Part shown: piece by piece, positions 35,604 to 48,380 of the stretch
Position numbering within the stretch: the stretch's first letter is position 1
Layout: every line of letters begins with the position of its first letter
Assembly (NCBI RefSeq): GCF_036669915.1
Contig: NC_089314.1
Location: 1,011,470 to 1,075,469, forward strand
Source of the DNA: Pocillopora verrucosa
Taxonomy: Eukaryota; Cnidaria; Anthozoa; Scleractinia; Pocilloporidae
Length of the DNA stretch: 64,000 bases
Reading direction: 5' to 3'
Notes under the pieces: generated by a model
The model's input: only the letters and a program-made list of their open reading frames with translations
The model's database searches: none
Told to the model about the DNA's origin: nothing
Position numbers and translations under genes: made by a program

Positions 35604-37374
35604 ATAACCAGGACTCAATGTTCAAAGCCAGTGAAGCTTTGTCCAAGCACTTCGACTCCCGGGACACAAATCTGGAAAGAAAACTCGATTTAGTAAACAT
35701 TAATGTTATGAACATGTCTGAAAGGCCGACTGCTCTTGGAAATGAAAGGTATGCATATTTACATTGATTTTCAACTTTAGCTGTATTGCTTTTGCTTTAA
35801 TGCGGGTTGTGATTGGTCTATGAAGGAAACGGGGCCTCTCTCTCAACCAAGGAGATGCAAAAAGAGAAACAAGTCTGACTCATTGATGAACATTCTCCTT
35901 CTTGTGGCTGTTGACGTTGAGTCACCAGTCCCCCTTGTGACATCATTTTCCGGCCATGTTAACCTGTATTAGGTGGTCAGCCACGAAGAATGGCTGAATG
36001 TCCACAATGTTGCACAATTTTTCTTTGCACACCTATGTGTGTAATCAGCCATTTTAGCTTGTTTTTGTCGCGATTTTCTACAGATACCCAGGACTCAATG
36101 TTCAACGCTATTGAAGCTTTGTCCACACGCCTCAACTCCCTGGGCACAAATATGGAAAGAAAACTGGATTAGTAAACGTGAATGTATGAAATGTCTGAAA
36201 GGACGACTACTTTGGGAATGAAAGGTATGTATATTTATATTGATTTTCAACTTGGAATGTTATACTTTTGCTTTAATGCGGTTGTGATTGGTCTATGAAG
36301 GAAACTTGGGCCTCTCTCCAACCAGGAGATGCAAAACGTAAAAAAGTCTGACTCAATAATGGACATTTCTCTTCATGTGGCTGTTGACGTTGAGGCACCA
36401 AGCCTCCCGTGTGACTATCATTTCCGGCCATGTTACAACTGTATTAGGTGGTCAGCCACGAAGAATGGCTGAATGTCCACATTCCACAATTTGTCTTTGT
36501 ACCACCTACGAGTGTAAGCAGCCATTTAGTTTTTTTTGTCGTGATTGTCTACAGATAACCGGACTCAATGTTCACAGCCATTGAAGCTTTGTCCAAACGC
36601 TTCGATCCCTGGACAAAAATGTGGAAAGAAAACTGGATTTAGTAAACGTGAATGTTATGAACATGTCTGAAAGGACGACTACTTTGGAAATGAAAGTATG
36701 CATATTTACATTGATTTTCAACTTGGGATGTATTGCTTTTGCTTAATGCGGTTTGTGATTGGTCTATGAAGGAAACTTGGGCCTCTCTCCAACCAAGGAG
36801 ATGCAAAACGTAAAAAAGTCTGACTCAATAATGGACATTTCTCCTTCTTGTGGCTGTTGCCGTTGAGTCACTAGTCCTCCCTTGTGACATAATTTACCGG
36901 CCATCTTACACCTGTATTACGTGAACAGCCACGAATAAAGGCTGAATGTCCACAATCTTCCACAATTGTCTTTGTACCACCTACGAGTGTAATCAGCCAT
37001 TTTAGCTTTTTTTTGTCGTGATTGTCTACAGATAACCAGGGCTCAATGTTCAAAGCCATTGAAGCTTTGTCCAAACGCTTCGATTCCCTGGGCAAAAATG
37101 TGGAAAGAAAACTGGATTAGTAAACGTGAATGTCATGAACATGGCTGACTGTCTACAATGTGCCACAATTTTTTCTTTGCACCACTTATGTGTGTAATCA
37201 GGCATTTAGCTTTTTTTGTCGCGATTGTCTACAGATAACCAGGACTCAATGTTCAAAGCTATGAAGCTTTGTCCAAACGCCTCGACTCCCTTTGCACAAA
37301 TATGGAAAGAAAACTGGATTTAGTAAACGTGATGTTATGAACATGCTGAAAGGAAGACTGCTTTGGAATGAAAG
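35604..37374 (+). repeat. tandem array of five exon-4 units in copy C
   Basis: Exon starts at 35604, 36084, 36555, 37032 and 37235. The first four are spaced 480, 471 and 477 bases. The fourth unit is cut inside the exon, near ATGAACATGG, and joined to the intron of the fifth. Each unit holds the acceptor TCTACAG, a coiled-coil exon of about 144 bases, a GTATG donor and the same intron landmarks. Genes A and E have one such exon. Confidence 0.85.
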
Positions 37375-38818
37375 GTATGCATATTTACATTGCTGTTCAA
37401 CTAAGGATGTATGTTTTTGCTTAATGCTGTTTGTGATTGGTCTATGAAGAAACTTGGGCCTCTCTCGTAACCAGGAGATGCAAAACGAAAAACAAGTCTG
37501 ACCCAATGATGAACATTCCTCCTACTTGTGGCTTTTGACGTTGATTCACCAATCCTCCCTTATGATATCCATTTCTACACAGTTAAACCTGTATTATGTT
37601 CTCACACCACAAAGAATGGTCTGGTGATGACCAGGTAAGACAGGTTCCACGGACAGAGGTCATATAAAAAACGATGTGAAACGCCAATTTGAAGCGCAAA
37701 AATGTTACCAATATGCAGTGGAAAGTACGCATCTAACGCATGTTCAAGGAAGTAAAGTAACACAATCCGATCGCATCTAACCTTTGCTTGCGAATGACTT
37801 GTGATCTTTGGCTTCATTTCTTCGAATGTACCCCACACAAACCTTCTATCAACACACGTGGGAACCTCCCGAGAAATTCAGTATTGTTTTCTAAAAGTAG
37901 ACTTTTAAAGTGTAAAGATTTATTTGACAGTTCGATTTAATTTCATTTAAATATTCCTTGCGAGTCAAAATCTCAGTTCTTGGAAAATCCCAGATATCTT
38001 TCCTTACACAAGAACCTCATTACCACTTTGCAAATTATGTGAAATTACAATCACGCAGGGCAGTGTAACTTGGAAATGATACTTGGAAACAACAGTAATC
38101 TCATTGTGAAATTCATTTTGATCCATACGAATCGAAATTTGTTTGAAAATTCACACCATGAATCAATATGTTTTAGTTCCCACACATTTATTATTGAAAG
38201 ATCTTTGTTTATGTCTTTTAATTTCTTCAGGAAGACTGGCTCGAATTAACAAAACAATCGAGGCGTGGTACACAAGTCCTCACTCGTTTAACAAAAGTAT
38301 CGTAAGGAAACTGGATGTCGTGATTAAGTCAATCGAAGACCGCTCTTTGCAATTTAAGACACATCTGAAACGATAAAGGCATTGGTCATGCAAGGTATGT
38401 ATCTTTAAAATAATTTTCACTTGTGTGTTGTAAGCAATGTAGGATTGCTTGATTTTGCTTTACCTTCCATGGAAACGCGCATCACCCTAGCTAGCCTATC
38501 AAGTATGATGATGTAAAAATGATCATGGTACGAAGAAATGAGAAACTTAACAAACTTTCTCAGAGATTATTACTTATTAATCTATTCTCTTGACAGTTTT
38601 ATATTCATGCGTCTATTTATTTGCATGTATCTATCTATATCAGTCAGGAAAATTTTCCTCTGTTTTGAATATTAACTGCTGGCGCGACGAATAACTTAGT
38701 AAGTTGTACAGCGCTCCAACCAATTATTGTGCTCGTGGAAATTTTTCTGCTTCTTTCAGCGGCCACTGGGTGGTGATATTAAGCGTTTCACGCTTGAAAT
38801 CAGAAATTTTGTATGTGG

Positions 38819-39295
38819 TGTTATGGGTAATTGTTGTTGTAAATGTAAGCTTCTAGAAATCTCCAGATACGACATGCGTACCATAGAACTTTCTAGAACG
38901 TTTCATCAGTCACGGCGTTATTATGTAGTACTAATAAAAGAGTTCTTTTGTGAGCTTCTAGAATATTCCAGAACATTTTATGAACGTAACTATATTAGTA
39001 GTAGAGTTAGTTGTGTTGTTGTTGGAGTGATGACTTTTAGAAAGCTATATCGAGAGAGAGCTATATTGAGAGAGAGAGCTACAGTAGGAGATTGGTAATT
39101 TGAAGAAAACGTGGAGAAAACCGTGAGTTTGGGTCAGTGGTGACCTAAGATACAGACTGTAGTGGGCTTAATTAATTTTATTAACGATGAGGAGTGAAAC
39201 TGTCTTTAGGAGATACTCTCTTACTCTTTGTATAATAAAGAAGTTGAGTTTGTAGGATTGCAGTCTTTTTCTGTCGGTTAGATTATACCGTAACA
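38819..39295 (+). mobile_element. solo LTR 2 (477 bp) in copy C
   Basis: Begins TGTTATGGGTAATTG and ends ATACCGTAACA, with GTGG on both sides (38815-38818 and 39296-39299). The matching intron of copy D near 47155-47165 is uninterrupted (TTTGTGGGGTTGCG). An AATAAA at 39234 about 60 bases before the end fits a polyadenylation signal in the + direction. No internal retrotransposon sequence is present. Confidence 0.8.
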
Positions 39296-41085
39296 GTGGG
39301 GTTGCATATTATGTCATACCAAACAACAACATTTCTTAGAAAGCTGTTGTTGTAATCAGAGACTTGCTCGACCATCGGTTGAAAAAAGGTAGAAGGTGAC
39401 AGTTTTCCTGAAAACGTTAACTGTAATCTATAGAACTATAACTTTTGTTATTGAACTACCCTTGTAACTTGCATCCAATCAGTAGTTGCACGAAAAATTA
39501 AATCTAACGACGAGTGCAGAACTTTTTTTTAAAGAGATCTCGAAAGCAGCTGACAAATAAAAAAACTGAGTAATTCTTCAATTGCAGAATACACTTTGCA
39601 AATTCTAAAAAAAGGAGCCCGTGATTACGTCAGCATCACACGTGGTATGCCAACCTGTCAGCTGTGACAGTTTGCCTGTGGATAAAAACCACTGATAAGG
39701 GAAATGCAGGAACACCCCTGAGCTATATTGTGGTAGGGAGCACACAATGAGCGCTCCTTTTTGACGATAGAATTTGAGGTTTACAGCAACAACCATGAGA
39801 GGTTTGAGTAATTTTCATCTGAAGGTTTTGTCCTGTTGATTAATCACAATAGTTGTTTTGATTTAATGTTGCTGTAAGCTTGAAGGACTAAAGTACACTT
39901 CTCGCGGCGTTTTGCTGCTAATTTTAGGGGTTCTCCGAATGATCCGCCCAATGATGGAACCGAGTGGCATCATATCTGCCTCACATGAGGAGAATACCGC
40001 TGGATCATGGAAATTGTTTCGAGATGGCTTCGGTTGCCGCTCATGACAAAGTTTCCAAAACAGGGTAAATTCCTCTTTAATAATGGTCCGTACAATATGA
40101 ATAATTGTTTAGTGTGTGTATCTTGCTAATACAAAGAGGCCGAAATGGACGAAACCGCGTGGGATTCCACAAAATTCAAAGATTGATTGAAATAACACGA
40201 AAAGTACGAAGTGTTACGTGGACTGTAAAAGTAGTTTTTCGGATAGACACTAACGCAAATAATTGCGTGTGATTGGAACTAAATGCTTGGTGCGGAGAAA
40301 AAAAAACGATGTAGTTAAAAGTTCCCGCTTGCATGCTCTATATGTCGTGTTGCAAGTAACGCTGAGAAAACCACCTAAGAATTAAAAAGGCGAAAGAAGA
40401 CTAAGGATACTGGAGAAAAACCGAGGGAAGAAAAGGCGCCAAAAAAGGACATATATCCAGAGGTAATGATTGCACTGGTGCCAAAAAAATAAATTACTTG
40501 AAAAAAACATGGCAAAAAACTTGATAAAAATACACGTCACTGTGATGGCTAAATTACTGTAAAAATGACGTATTATGAATTTATACACTTAAATGGCTAC
40601 AGTGTACGTTTATGTTAGTCACTTAAGTATAAAGTGCATAGTTCCCAAAGATTAATGAGGAGGTTGTGACACAAAAACAGAGCGACATGACTCGCTTATT
40701 CGGTAAATGATCTTGGGGGAGGTAAGGGAAAACGAAAAAAGGGAAAGAATGGCCCACTTTCCAGTCTTTTTTAACCGGTGAATTTATCTTTTTGCCTTAA
40801 TTCCGGGTAATGTCCTCACAGGTTAGCGTGTGATTCGTGCCAATGGAGCCCGGGTACTAGGGCAGGAAGCAAGACTCAAAGGGAGGAAATTTGATGAACA
40901 CCAATCTTTTAGCGGTGAATGAATGACAGGCTGTCAACATTTGGGATTACGTCATAGGAAGACTCACGAAATCGGCACGCATGTCAAAGTCGTTGCTGAC
41001 AGGGTGGGCAACGGGTTTCGTGGCGCAGTAGTTCAAAGCTCACCATCCAGGCGCGCAGTGAAGATAATTGAGCCATCGTGGCTGA

Positions 41086-43818
41086 AGTGAAGAATCCATC
41101 CGTGATTTTGTAAACATTAGAAGGATGTTACATTTAAAGATAAATTTGACAGGTCTTTGTTGATAATCTGATCGTGGCTCCGTATCTTTTCTGGGGACCA
41201 TCCTACCAATGCTGGGACCAATTTTTTTCAGGGGAGGTCGGTGGCTAATTTTAAAATTGAATGGTGGAAAGTAAACCGGGAACGGCTTAGCTTTGGTTTT
41301 CCATCACCTGACGAGATGCTAATAACTAAAACCATCCGCACCTTTATGTGTCGTGTCAGGGTTTTGCCTCCCCTGTCATGGCCATGGCCAATTTTTGCCA
41401 AGCTCCCTGTGGATAAAAGAATAAATAACTAGCTCAATTTTTAGTTATGAAAATAAGATTATTTAGACTGTTAATTCGCTGTAAGATAGGTCAATGATTG
41501 TAATTTTAATCACGCAAAAAAGCACTGCCTAGCGTTGCTATCCATCAATGACAGCCAATAGTGATCGAGGTTCAAAATTTTGACCCTTATTAATGCACAT
41601 TGCGCAAGGTACAACTATATGGTGATCCTTGTTAGTGTGGACAGAAGACATGTTTATCGTCCGTGTTGTTGTTTGAAAAGATGAACTGGAAACGTCGGCT
41701 ACATTACTTTTCAATGTCCGCGCTAATAACATGAATTAGCCTTAACAGAGAGCTATTCGTATTGTTATGACATTACATTTATGAAAGCTCTATGAATTCA
41801 AATGTCTGAGACTCGATAATCTGATAATTGCAAACCAGTTCTAATCCGACGGATTACTGGATGTTCGCAGGCTTCTTCTGTTTGATACATTAAACAATAT
41901 CGTCATGTTTTGTCCTTTTGTGTCACAAACAATGACCCGGTAATTAGTCATAAACATGTGCAGACTGACGTATTCAAATTCTAGGTAACCGCTACAGGTG
42001 CTAACCTTCGGCACAATCGTATTCAATGAACTCGAATATTTTGGCTATTGTTCCTAAGAAATATTGAGGCTGCCCCCAAAGGATTATCGATTATCTATAC
42101 TTTTAATCTATTTTAGGATAGGAACATGAGTATAGTGAATATGACATTTCACAACGCCTCTGTTCCCATCTAATTTTATTTGAACACAGCGTGACTTATT
42201 GTAACTGGTTTTCAAAACACCGCTTCAAGTTTAAGCTATAGCGATACTGGAGGTTTTTTATTTACATTCCTTAATTTAAGGTAGCATTGGGTTTTATGCA
42301 AGCCCAATAATGTTATCAACTCTAAATTGACAAGGAAAAGTTTCATTTTGGGAAAATTCGCCCGCAAGGTTAGTCGAAGGTTTCTTGCCTGAAAAAGGAT
42401 ACAGGATAATTTCTGTTTCGCTTATTTAACGGGCACAAGTTAATTCAGTTTTTTCGGATAAAACCTTCTTTCTGTGCAATTAGTCAATCAGAAATGAAAG
42501 TTTACGGTCTGATCGCCCACTGAAATCCTTTATATTAATAACAACTTTGGTAAAGGATAGCTGTTTTTGGTGTGACTCATAAGCATTTTTTATATATTGT
42601 CGTCTGAAAAACTTTTAAACTTGTTTAGGTCAAATACATTGTGATCAATAATGTTCCTTAAGTTTATTTCATGACTCTACCTTACTGAATACTTCTTCCC
42701 TGCCGCCATCTTCTGTTAAAAGGCCTTAGTTTTAATCTCTTCTTGATATTTTTGGCTGCAATACGTCTCTACCACATTGCTTTCATTCGGCTTGTTTTAG
42801 TGTTGTTGTAGAGTCAATGGTGCCTAAAATTACCTACGATTCGAAAAGGGTGCCACGACAAAAAAGAAACAAAACAAAACAACAGGTCCGCGCTGCGTAC
42901 GTTTGTCTAGTGCAATATTAAATTGCATGGCTTACTTCTGTCCTAATGTCAGATTTTAATAAAAGCATTCCTTGTACAGGGGAATCACAGCAACAATAGT
43001 TCTGCTTGTTATTTACTGATAACTGACAAACGTACAGTCGAACCATGTATTAAGCGGCATCACATTAAGCGGCCCACTTCTGTATTGCGTTGTCGTTTTT
43101 CAAATTCCCGACAAGGTGCCCTCTAATTAGTTTTTAATTTTCACACCTCTTTTAGGCGGGTCACCTCGATTAAGTCGGTTTTTGCATGAAAACACACAGA
43201 TTTCACCACGACGACTTCCGTAAAAAATATTTTCCAGTAAAACCAAAGATAGAGCGCAATTTGGATACAATTTGCGACGACTTCTCGCTCATATTGGGGC
43301 GTTACAATATTAGGCTTACAAGATGAAGTTGAGATTAAACCGGCGACCCCAAAGAATCTAAAATCTAAAAGTTAAACGAAAGGGAAATATAAAATAATAT
43401 CATTGGGTCCCTTAGTAACTGGGAAGGGGGAGTGGGTGGGTCCTCGTGCCGAAATAGTCTTGTAAGTTACCTCAGAGCCAGATTCAGTTCGGGGTCATGA
43501 GTAAAAATTTCGCCTCTCTGTTTACTAGTGTAACAGTTAGTGCTCCCAGCCCCCCCCAAAAGCATTATTTTACTCTAAGTATGTATTATCTGTTTTAATT
43601 CGGACAGTTTTAGTCTGCTTACATCGTACTAAAAAAAAAACTCGCTTTAACGGGAACTACTCGCAAAAACAGTAATGTATAGTATCGCCTTTCAGTTGTC
43701 TACCTCTGTTAGAATCAATGCAATCAGCGGCATCAGAGAATTTGGCGAATGACTTGCCCAAAATATTTAGTCCAACTTGAATCGTCTGTGCTACGTGACT
43801 CAAACTTCTGTATTACCA
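41086..43818. other. 3' flank of copy C and upstream region of copy D'
   Basis: 41100-42930 aligns with the gene A 3' flank (about 16810-18620), and 42950-43440 with 19120-19560, with many small indels. A segment at about 42262-42400 has no counterpart in the gene A flank. 43490-43815 resembles 49529-49885. No intact gene; the equivalent of the signal-peptide exon near 42709 has lost its ATG. Confidence 0.55.
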
Positions 43819-43824
43819 TATAAA
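43819..43824 (+). promoter_or_regulatory. TATA box of copy D' (candidate)
   Basis: TATAAA in ACCATATAAAGCTGGCGAG, the fourth example of the shared promoter context. One base of the CCAAT-like part is missing compared with B and E. Confidence 0.35.
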
Positions 43825-44388
43825 GCTGGCGAGTGCTGTGTCAGTATATAAGAGCCTCTTGTGCCGCATCATGTTGATCATTTGATATGTTAATTTTTTA
43901 TAACACATTATTGGGAGAGTTCTGATTCCGTCCGCTTCCACATCAACTTTCGGTTAGAAGAAAAAACGAGGAAAAATCAGCGGACAACACCTTAGCCTAT
44001 GAACACCCTTCCCCTGCACTAGAAAAAGCACTATCATTCTTCCAGACCTTTCAGAAGTTTTGGCGACATTCACCTCGTCGAGAATTTCGGTTTGTTGATC
44101 CAATCAACTTCTGCTTTGTTTTGACTGAAGGGTTAACACGTCTCTGCGAAAGTGATGCACGACGTTTTCAATTGTCGTTTTCATTCTTCCTGGATATAGA
44201 ATCGGCAAATATGGAAATTTTTAACAGAAAACGTTGACGTTAATACTTTCTATTTAAATGCGAAAACCACATACAGAACTCGAAATAATTTTCCCACCTG
44301 CGTTTAGGTATTTTTTTTGTTGTATTTCCTCTTGTATTTGCTCACGTTTACTGAAACCACAGTTAATTCCTTTTCGTTACTTTTCAGA

Positions 44389-44549
44389 ATGGACCATTTG
44401 CGTATTGAAGACTAACGGGGGTGGGTAACAACTGCACGCGTGGAAGATCGCTTGTTTTTGCTCACCATGGCTGGTCTTGCTGGTCCTGTTATTGATGTTT
44501 ATGACGCTGTCTGTATCAGGGACACAAGGGCTATCCGGGGCACAGAAAG
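44389..44549 (+). pseudogene. copy D' exon 1, decayed membrane-anchor exon
   Basis: Clear match to exon 1 of A, B and E (ATGGACCATTTGCG ... CTTGCTGGTCCTGTTATTGA). Part of the cytoplasmic tail is deleted, several single-base insertions break the frame (early TAA), and the GGTAAGA donor has become GTTTAAG. Intron-1-like sequence continues briefly to about 44642 and then stops matching. No typical exons 2-5 follow. Confidence 0.7.
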
Positions 44550-44958
44550 TTTAAGACATACCGTTTGAAGGATGTTTATGCGCAGGTTATGCGTGAACAA
44601 ATCTGCAAATTACCTACGCTCAAGAACGTGAATATCGTCATGAGGCGATATTATTAATCGAAACAATGGTAAAACGCCTTGGGATCAAAAACCTACTAGT
44701 TAGCAGTAAAGTCTGGAGTAAAGGATATGTTGGTGGACTCCTCTTATGGCTACGTTTCGAGATGTTTAGATTGAGGAATATGTAAACATGATTTCCTTCC
44801 CTAGTTGCATGGCCTCATTCAAACACATCGAGGCTTTGGAAAGTTCTCAACCGCGTTTCTTGGGCTAGCATAACTTTTTCTCGAGTTGTTCCCCAACTCC
44901 TGCGTCACCTTCGCGTGTTCTAAATAATGACAATATAAACTCGGAAAAATTCCTTCTA

Positions 44959-45366
44959 TTGCTGATTTTAGATCGTTCGTTGAAGGTAGAAAGAGCTATG
45001 GCTTTTTGTTTTACCTTTGGCCGTCCCTTCTCCGTATATTTACTCGCACGTGGCTCATTTTCAATATTGCTGGTTCTAGCAGTATGCGAGACATGCGTCG
45101 CATATGAACTATATACGTTCAACTATAGATTTTCCGGCTGTAGGCTTACGGGCAGAGCATCGGAGAAAGAAATGCGAGGAAAGCTAGGTTTTAAAAATGT
45201 AAAGCGCACACTGAAAGCTCAAATAATGCATTTGGAGCTTTCACAACTAAGGAATTTTGTTGAGGTAGGAATGTCAAAATATGTCCCTTTGTTGGCTCAA
45301 AAATGTTGGTCCGCTTTAGGAAATTGTCAGGATGTGGCACTCCTTTGTTTTGCTAAGAACATTTGA
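44959..45366 (+). CDS. unrecognised 135-codon open frame
   Basis: A frame free of stops, with a possible inner start at 44998 (MAFCFTFGRPFSVYLLARG) followed by a hydrophobic stretch (FSILLVLAVCETCVA), then a basic region with Cys. It lies in a segment (about 44650-46340) without a counterpart in the other gene copies. I do not recognise the protein, and the frame could be chance or part of a repeat; the opposite strand is also partly open. Confidence 0.2.
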   Translation: MLILDRSLKVERAMAFCFTFGRPFSVYLLARGSFSILLVLAVCETCVAYELYTFNYRFSGCRLTGRASEKEMRGKLGFKNVKRTLKAQIMHLELSQLRNFVEVGMSKYVPLLAQKCWSALGNCQDVALLCFAKNI

Positions 45367-46450
45367 AATTGCGAGTCATTTATCATCACAAAAGAAGAAA
45401 AATTGTTAGAAAAAGATGGACAACGTTGGGAAAAATAACCTGGCGCTATCTGTTCCAAAACCTTCCTTTCTGATCGATGATCCGCCATGGGCTCATAGTA
45501 ATCGCTGTTAACTATCCGAAAAAAAACAAACACAAGAATGCAAACCTCAAATGTCCAAACATCCTGGTCTGTTGACACAGATTTGCTTGAAACCAATGAA
45601 AACAATTGCCAAGGACTACAAAGATGTAAAGTTGAATTGCAGATATCAGCAATCAACAATTTGTTCAGTTACATCTAATTACGCTGTTGTTCGCTTTATT
45701 GCCAATTGCTCAAACAATGTAAATTTAGACTTTTATTCGTCCCTGACTTCACTACTTGACTTGCAATTCGTAAGGTAATTTAATCAATGTGTTAGCAAAG
45801 GTGAAAACAGTGAGAGAGATAGATAACAACAATACCTGCATCCTACCATGGCTCGTCTTGTATTGTCTAATGCGTCGTCCTTGGTCGTAACAGGAAAGGA
45901 TATGCTTAATTCCGATACCGACAGAACAAGGGCATTTCAGAAACAGAGTATACACTTAACAAATTCCTGCAACTTATACTGTTTTTTTCTCTTCTTGTAG
46001 TGTAGAAGTCAGTGCTTACAAAAATTCTGCAAATTGAAGACAAACCGTCTCTGTACACATTGAACACAATTTTCGTCAAAATTACCATGTGAAAGAAAAC
46101 GTCAAAACTGGAAAACTCAACTAACTGCTACTGAACAACCAACAATAATAAATAAAAAAGGAGAAGGGAAAAACAAGGGAAAGGAAGACGATAAATTGAA
46201 GTGCAACTGTATAAATGATGTCTAAATCACTCCTACTTGCTCACTAAAAGTCCAGTTTATCAACTGATGGGGCCGGTAATCAACTGTATCAATAATATCT
46301 TCTAAACCAAAAAACAACAAACATATCGTCGTACAGAAAAATATACTTGTTTTGTTTACTTTTATCAACATGCATCGTGCTTAATAAAAAATTGCTTTGG
46401 TTTCCCTGATGACTCAGTCTTATCAGCAGACCTCAGCTCTGTCTGTCGCC
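45367..46450. other. unassigned sequence upstream of copy D
   Basis: Several short frames on both strands, none with recognisable motifs. The last 100 bases resemble 18350-18423, the flank before the signal-peptide relic after gene A. Confidence 0.4.
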
Positions 46451-48326
46451 ATGTTCGCTGCTAAATCGATTCGTTTTATCTGCTCCTGATCTTTGTGGCT
46501 TCACCTGACATTTCCTAATCCACTCGAGTGAATAAGACTGTCTCGGATGGCAAAGTTTTCATCACTGGAGACCATAATGAAGTTGTTTTGTCTTCCGCCC
46601 GAGAAACGAAACTGGAATTGGCTGAAATTAAAAACAAACTAAAGTTGTTTAAGCGAGTCGAATGAAGATTTGTCCAATTTACTTCACGCCATGAACTTGA
46701 CGCTAACAGACTTGGAGAACAAGGTAGGATTAGCTTTCTTTCTTGATACAGATGAGATTACTGAATGCCTTTACACTGTATTGGACTGCTCCTTACAACT
46801 TGTAAACATTACCTTTTAAAAAATACATTACCTGTGCGCTTCTCATTACCAAATTTTCCGAATTTAGATTCAAAAGAAGGAACACTATCTGAGTTCCTCA
46901 CGGTCTAGATTGCAGAGATGTTTGTTTCCAGAGTTATTTTTGACCAAACGAAGCTTTTCATAGATTATACTGAACTACGTTAGTTATTGCGTGGAAATCT
47001 AGTAATCGAATTTAACCGCTGGCGTGGCGAGTAACCCAGTAAGTTGTGCAGCACTCATAACTATAATTATTTGTGCATCGTGAAAAATTGTTTCACTTTT
47101 TTCAGCGGCCTCTTGGGTTGTGATACTACGCTTTTCACGCTTGAAAAAAATTTGTTTGTGGGGTTGCGTGGTATGCTCATAAAAAAAACAAAAAACAACG
47201 ACAACATTTCTTGGAACGCTGTTGTTGTAATCGGAGACTCGCTCGACCAATGGTTTAAAAAGGTGTAAGGTGACAGTTCTCCTGAAAACGTTAACTGTAA
47301 TCTATAGAACTATAACCTTTTGTTATTGAACTACCCTTGTAACTTGCATCAAATCAGTAGTTGCACCACAATTAAATCTAAAGACGAGATTTTTTAAAGA
47401 GGTCTCGAAAGCAGCGTTGACAAATTAAAAAAACTGAGTAATTCTTCAGTTGCAGGATACACTCTGCAAGTTCCACGACAAGGAACAGTGATTACGTCAT
47501 CATCACACGTGGTATGCCAAACCTGTCAGCTGTGACAGTTTGTCTGTGGATAAAAACCGTTGATACTGGAAATGAAGGAACACCCCTGAGCTATGCTGTA
47601 TCTGGACAAAGCAACGAACTTCTCCTGTGTAACTATAGAAATTTTGAAGTTTTCATCAACGACCATAGGAGGTTTGAGTATTTCATCTGAAGTTTTGTCC
47701 TGTTATTAATCACAATAGTTGTTTTTGATTTAATGTTGCTATAAGCTTTAAGATACTCAAAATGCACTTCTCGCGTTTTGCTGCTAATTTTAGTGGTTCT
47801 ACTTCTGTATCCGCCAATGATGGAAAGTGGCATCATATCTGCCTCACATGGGAGAATACCGCTGGATCATGGAAATTATTTCGAGATGGTTCGGTTGCCG
47901 CTTCTGGTAAAAGTTTCCAAACAGGTAAATTCCTCTTTTAGTATTGGTCCGTACAATAGTATTAATTGTTTAGTGAGTGCATCTGCTAATACAAAGAGGC
48001 CGAAATGACGAAACCGCGTCTTTTTTAACAGGTAAATTTATCTTTTTCCTTAATTTCCTGTCAATGTCCTCACAGGTCACGTGATTCGTGCAAATGGAGC
48101 CCTGGTACTAGGGCAGGATCAAGACTCAAAGGGAGGAGGTTTTAAAGCCCATCAATCTTTCATCGGTGAAATGACAGGTGTCAACATCTGGGATCACGTT
48201 CTAAAAGACCAAGAAATCGCACGCATGTCAAAGTCGTGCCTGACAGGGATGGGCAACGTGTTTCAGTGGCGCGAGTTCAAAGCTCACATCAAGGGCTCAG
48301 TGAAGATAATTAAGCCATCGTGCTGA
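46451..48326 (+). pseudogene. copy D: secreted-type coiled-coil pentraxin gene, broken
   Basis: Exon D1 (46451-46723) starts MFAAKSIRF. After a one-base loss it continues as a signal-peptide-like stretch (LIFVASPD), has a TAA at 46516, then a helical region (ETKLELAEIKNKLKLFK) and, after another one-base shift, SNEDLSNLLHAMNLTLTD. It ends at a GTAGGA donor. Pentraxin exons follow: 47450-47671 (222 bases; gene A has 223, a one-base deletion near 47484), 47794-47924 (intact, HHICLTW) and 48076-48326 (intact, GQDQD then FKAHQS, stop at 48324). D1 ends in phase 0 whereas the next exon needs phase 1, so an exon may be missing. Three to four lesions suggest a pseudogene, though the last two exons are intact. 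Confidence 0.6.
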
Positions 48327-48374
48327 AGTGAAAACATCCATGACGTGATTTGTAAACATTATGAAGGATGTTAC

Positions 48375-48380
48375 ATTAAA
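48375..48380 (+). promoter_or_regulatory. ATTAAA polyadenylation signal after copy D (candidate)
   Basis: Same position relative to the stop codon as in gene A (ATTAAA 49 bases downstream). Confidence 0.4.

Larger units (their letters stand above)
34786..41085 (+). pseudogene. copy C: exons 2-8 of a coiled-coil pentraxin gene, indel-ridden
   Basis: Exon matches: 34786-34922; about 35278-35422; five copies of exon 4 (35604-35748, 36084-36224, 36555-36696, 37032-about 37142 truncated, 37235-37374); 38231-38394; a sushi exon stub at 38644-38666; about 39591-39797; 39928-40064; 40821-41085. Nearly every exon has one-base indels: exon 2 loses one base before GAGGAT, exon 3 has lost the AG of its acceptor (CTACGA), exon 5 loses one A, and exon 8 has many single insertions. 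The pentraxin landmarks (CATCATATCTGC, GATAATTGAGCCATCGTGG) remain recognisable. It is either a pseudogene or a region of poor consensus sequence; exon 1 is probably 26143-26314. Confidence 0.7.

Noticed and set aside
38727..39098. 123-codon frame in copy C
   Set aside because: Runs across the boundary of solo LTR 2 and has no protein features.
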